From Planctomycetota bacterium (GTDB lineage Bacteria > Planctomycetota > J058 > JARGOJ01): a stretch of 5,176 nt of DNA. Position 1 is the stretch's first letter; each line of letters begins with the position of its first letter. The stretch covers positions 3,999 through 9,174 of the forward strand of contig JARGOJ010000075.1 in the NCBI GenBank assembly GCA_029210225.1, read 5' to 3'. The translations under genes and the position numbers were made by a program. Positions 3,676 through 5,176 of the stretch are shown in pieces. Below the pieces are notes generated by a model. It had not been told where the DNA came from. It did not search any database and saw only the letters and a list, made by a program, of their open reading frames with translations.

Positions 3676-5176
3676 ATGGCAGGGAAGCTGAGTATTTGGG
3701 ATCACCTGAAAGAGGTTGAAGTCCTAGGAGGCATCGCCAACGGTATTGGTAAAGCCTACACTCGACTCTTCGGTAGCCGCAACGAACGCGTCATCAAAGA
3801 GAACCTCGAACACATCGCCCTCATCAACGACCTGGAGGCTCACTACGAATCCCTCAGCGACGATGAACTCGGAGAAGAAACCACGCGACTTCGCGGCGTC
3901 TTCAAAGAGAAAATCGATGCCGCTGGCGGCCAAAAAGTCATCGATGACATCCTAAAAAAACGCGCCGAATTCCGCTCGGACGAAGCCGCTGAAGCCTGTA
4001 AGGCCTACCGCAAAATCGAAGACAAGGTCCTCGATGAAATTCGCCCCCACGCCTTCGCCGCCATGCGGGAAGCCACCAAGCGCGCCCTTCGCATCCGTCA
4101 CTACGACGTTCAAATGCTCGGGGGAACCTTCCTCCACCAAAACCGCATCGCAGAAATGATCACCGGTGAAGGTAAAACCCTCGTCGCCAACCTACCCTGC
4201 TACCTCAACGCCATCCCCGGCCTCGGTGTTCACGTCATCACCGTCAACGACTACCTCGCCAAACGCGACGCCGAATGGAACGCCAACCTCCTCAAAGGTC
4301 TCGGAGTCACCGTCGGCGTCATTCAGTCGCATATGGATAACGAAGATCGCCGCGACGCTTACGCCTGCGATATCACCTATGGAACCAACAGCGAATTCGG
4401 CTTCGACTACCTCCGCGACAACATGAAGCAAGAGCTCAACCGCCAGGTTCAAGGTCGCTTTCGCCGCATCGAAGTCACCAAAGGCACCGATGAAGAAGCC
4501 CCAGTCACCAAGCTCGAACGCGTCAACGAGCTCAACGGGGTCCTCGGCAACCTCAACTATTCAATCATTGACGAAGTCGACTCCATCCTCATCGACGAAG
4601 CTCGCACACCGCTGATTATCTCCGGTGGCGCGATGAAGCAAACCGACGCCTACTACACCGCCGACGCCATCGCCAAGCGCCTGAAAGGTGTCCTCAAACC
4701 AACCCTCGAAGAAACCGCCCTCAAAGAAGAGAAGGAAGTCACCGACATTGAAAATCGTTGGGACTTCGTCTACTCCGAAAAAGACCGCTCGGTCTACTTC
4801 ACAGAGACTGGTATCGGTAAAGCCGAGAAGATGCTCGGTCGAGGCAGCCTCTACGACCCACAAAACCACGACTGGCCTCACTTCATCGAACAGGCCCTCA
4901 GCGCCCAGAACCTCTATAAGTGCGACGTGCAATACCTCGTCGAAGACGGCGAAGTCATCATCGTCGACGAGAACACTGGCCGCAAAATGGAAGGCCGCAC
5001 CTGGTCCGACGGCCTCCACCAAGCCATTGAAGCCAAAGAAGGGCTCAAGATTAAAGACGAGACTCAAACCCTCGCCACCATCACCCTACAAAACTACTTC
5101 CGCCTCTACGCTAAGCTCGCCGGTATGACCGGAACAGCTATGACCGAAGCCGCAGAATTCCAAAAGATCTACAACC
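3676..5176 (+). CDS. secA: Protein translocase motor subunit SecA, N-terminal 500 residues (3' end outside window)
   Basis: SecA is the cytoplasmic/membrane-bound ATPase that drives preproteins through SecYEG. Visible landmarks: FGSRNER (32-38), LSDDEL (60-65), VQMLGG (145-150), Walker A TGEGKT (163-168), VHVITVNDYLAKRDAEW (185-201), DITYGTNSEFGFDYLRDNM (232-250), Walker B/DEAD-type DEVDSILIDEARTPLIISG (299-317), the preprotein cross-linking domain from about 318, VIIVDENTGR (427-436), WSDGLHQAIEAKEG (443-456) and LAGMTGTAMTEAAEF (481-495). The second ATPase fold, helical scaffold and C-terminal region lie outside. By recalled comparison with E. coli SecA there are three extra stretches: about 22 residues at the N-terminus, some 30 residues within about 75-118, and about 29 residues between DNM and DEVD. 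Ile162 replaces the usual Lys/Arg before TGEGKT. GAGG lies 5 nt before the ATG, and a sigma-70-type promoter is at 3509-3537. The frame stays open and no disruption is seen. Confidence 0.97.
   Translation, partial: MAGKLSIWDHLKEVEVLGGIANGIGKAYTRLFGSRNERVIKENLEHIALINDLEAHYESLSDDELGEETTRLRGVFKEKIDAAGGQKVIDDILKKRAEFRSDEAAEACKAYRKIEDKVLDEIRPHAFAAMREATKRALRIRHYDVQMLGGTFLHQNRIAEMITGEGKTLVANLPCYLNAIPGLGVHVITVNDYLAKRDAEWNANLLKGLGVTVGVIQSHMDNEDRRDAYACDITYGTNSEFGFDYLRDNMKQELNRQVQGRFRRIEVTKGTDEEAPVTKLERVNELNGVLGNLNYSIIDEVDSILIDEARTPLIISGGAMKQTDAYYTADAIAKRLKGVLKPTLEETALKEEKEVTDIENRWDFVYSEKDRSVYFTETGIGKAEKMLGRGSLYDPQNHDWPHFIEQALSAQNLYKCDVQYLVEDGEVIIVDENTGRKMEGRTWSDGLHQAIEAKEGLKIKDETQTLATITLQNYFRLYAKLAGMTGTAMTEAAEFQKIYN

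Noticed and set aside
3724..5128. Several plus- and minus-strand ORFs inside secA, up to 168 codons
   Set aside because: All are out of frame with the continuous, motif-rich SecA frame; C-ending codons there favour long antisense frames.

Overview
The window looks like a stretch of chromosome from a planctomycete or a close relative. This is an inference. It rests mainly on the 505-residue exported protein, whose middle part has the pattern 'LIDELENDDYEAREK...' followed by 'LAKLT...GTDLVAWKKW', as I recall it from many planctomycetal hypothetical proteins. A sigma-54 activator and a SecA with extra segments fit this placement but do not prove it. No RNA gene, CRISPR array or complete insertion sequence was seen.

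Layout: three genes lie on the minus strand and one on the plus strand. (1) 1-919 (-): a sigma-54-type AAA+ activator starting with GTG, lacking an N-terminal sensor domain and running off the left edge just after its C-terminal HTH. (2) 920-1270: a gene-free stretch with a 126-bp REPIN/MITE-like element (two related palindromes, head to head), a degenerate 17-bp tandem array that resembles the ends of that element, and a likely terminator. (3) 1271-2788 (-): an exported protein with a planctomycete-type repeat region and a 110-residue, very highly charged C-terminal tail. (4) 2789-3010: a spacer with a perfect 13-bp inverted repeat. (5) 3011-3346 (-): a small protein with two zinc-ribbon domains joined by a Gly/Arg-rich linker. 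(6) 3347-3675: a divergent intergenic region with a good sigma-70-type promoter (TTGACG-17-TAAAAT) pointing at secA, and a roughly 130-nt leader. (7) 3676-5176 (+): the N-terminal 500 residues of SecA, cut by the right edge.

The genes do not form an obvious pathway. SecA is the housekeeping motor that would export proteins such as the signal-peptide-bearing 505-residue product; the zinc-ribbon protein and the activator have no visible link to it. I see no clear multi-gene novel system. The points most worth a second look are the activator's altered catalytic residues (Walker B Asp-Glu reads Asp-Gly, and the partner Asn reads Asp), the REPIN-like element with its related tandem array, and the extra segments in SecA.
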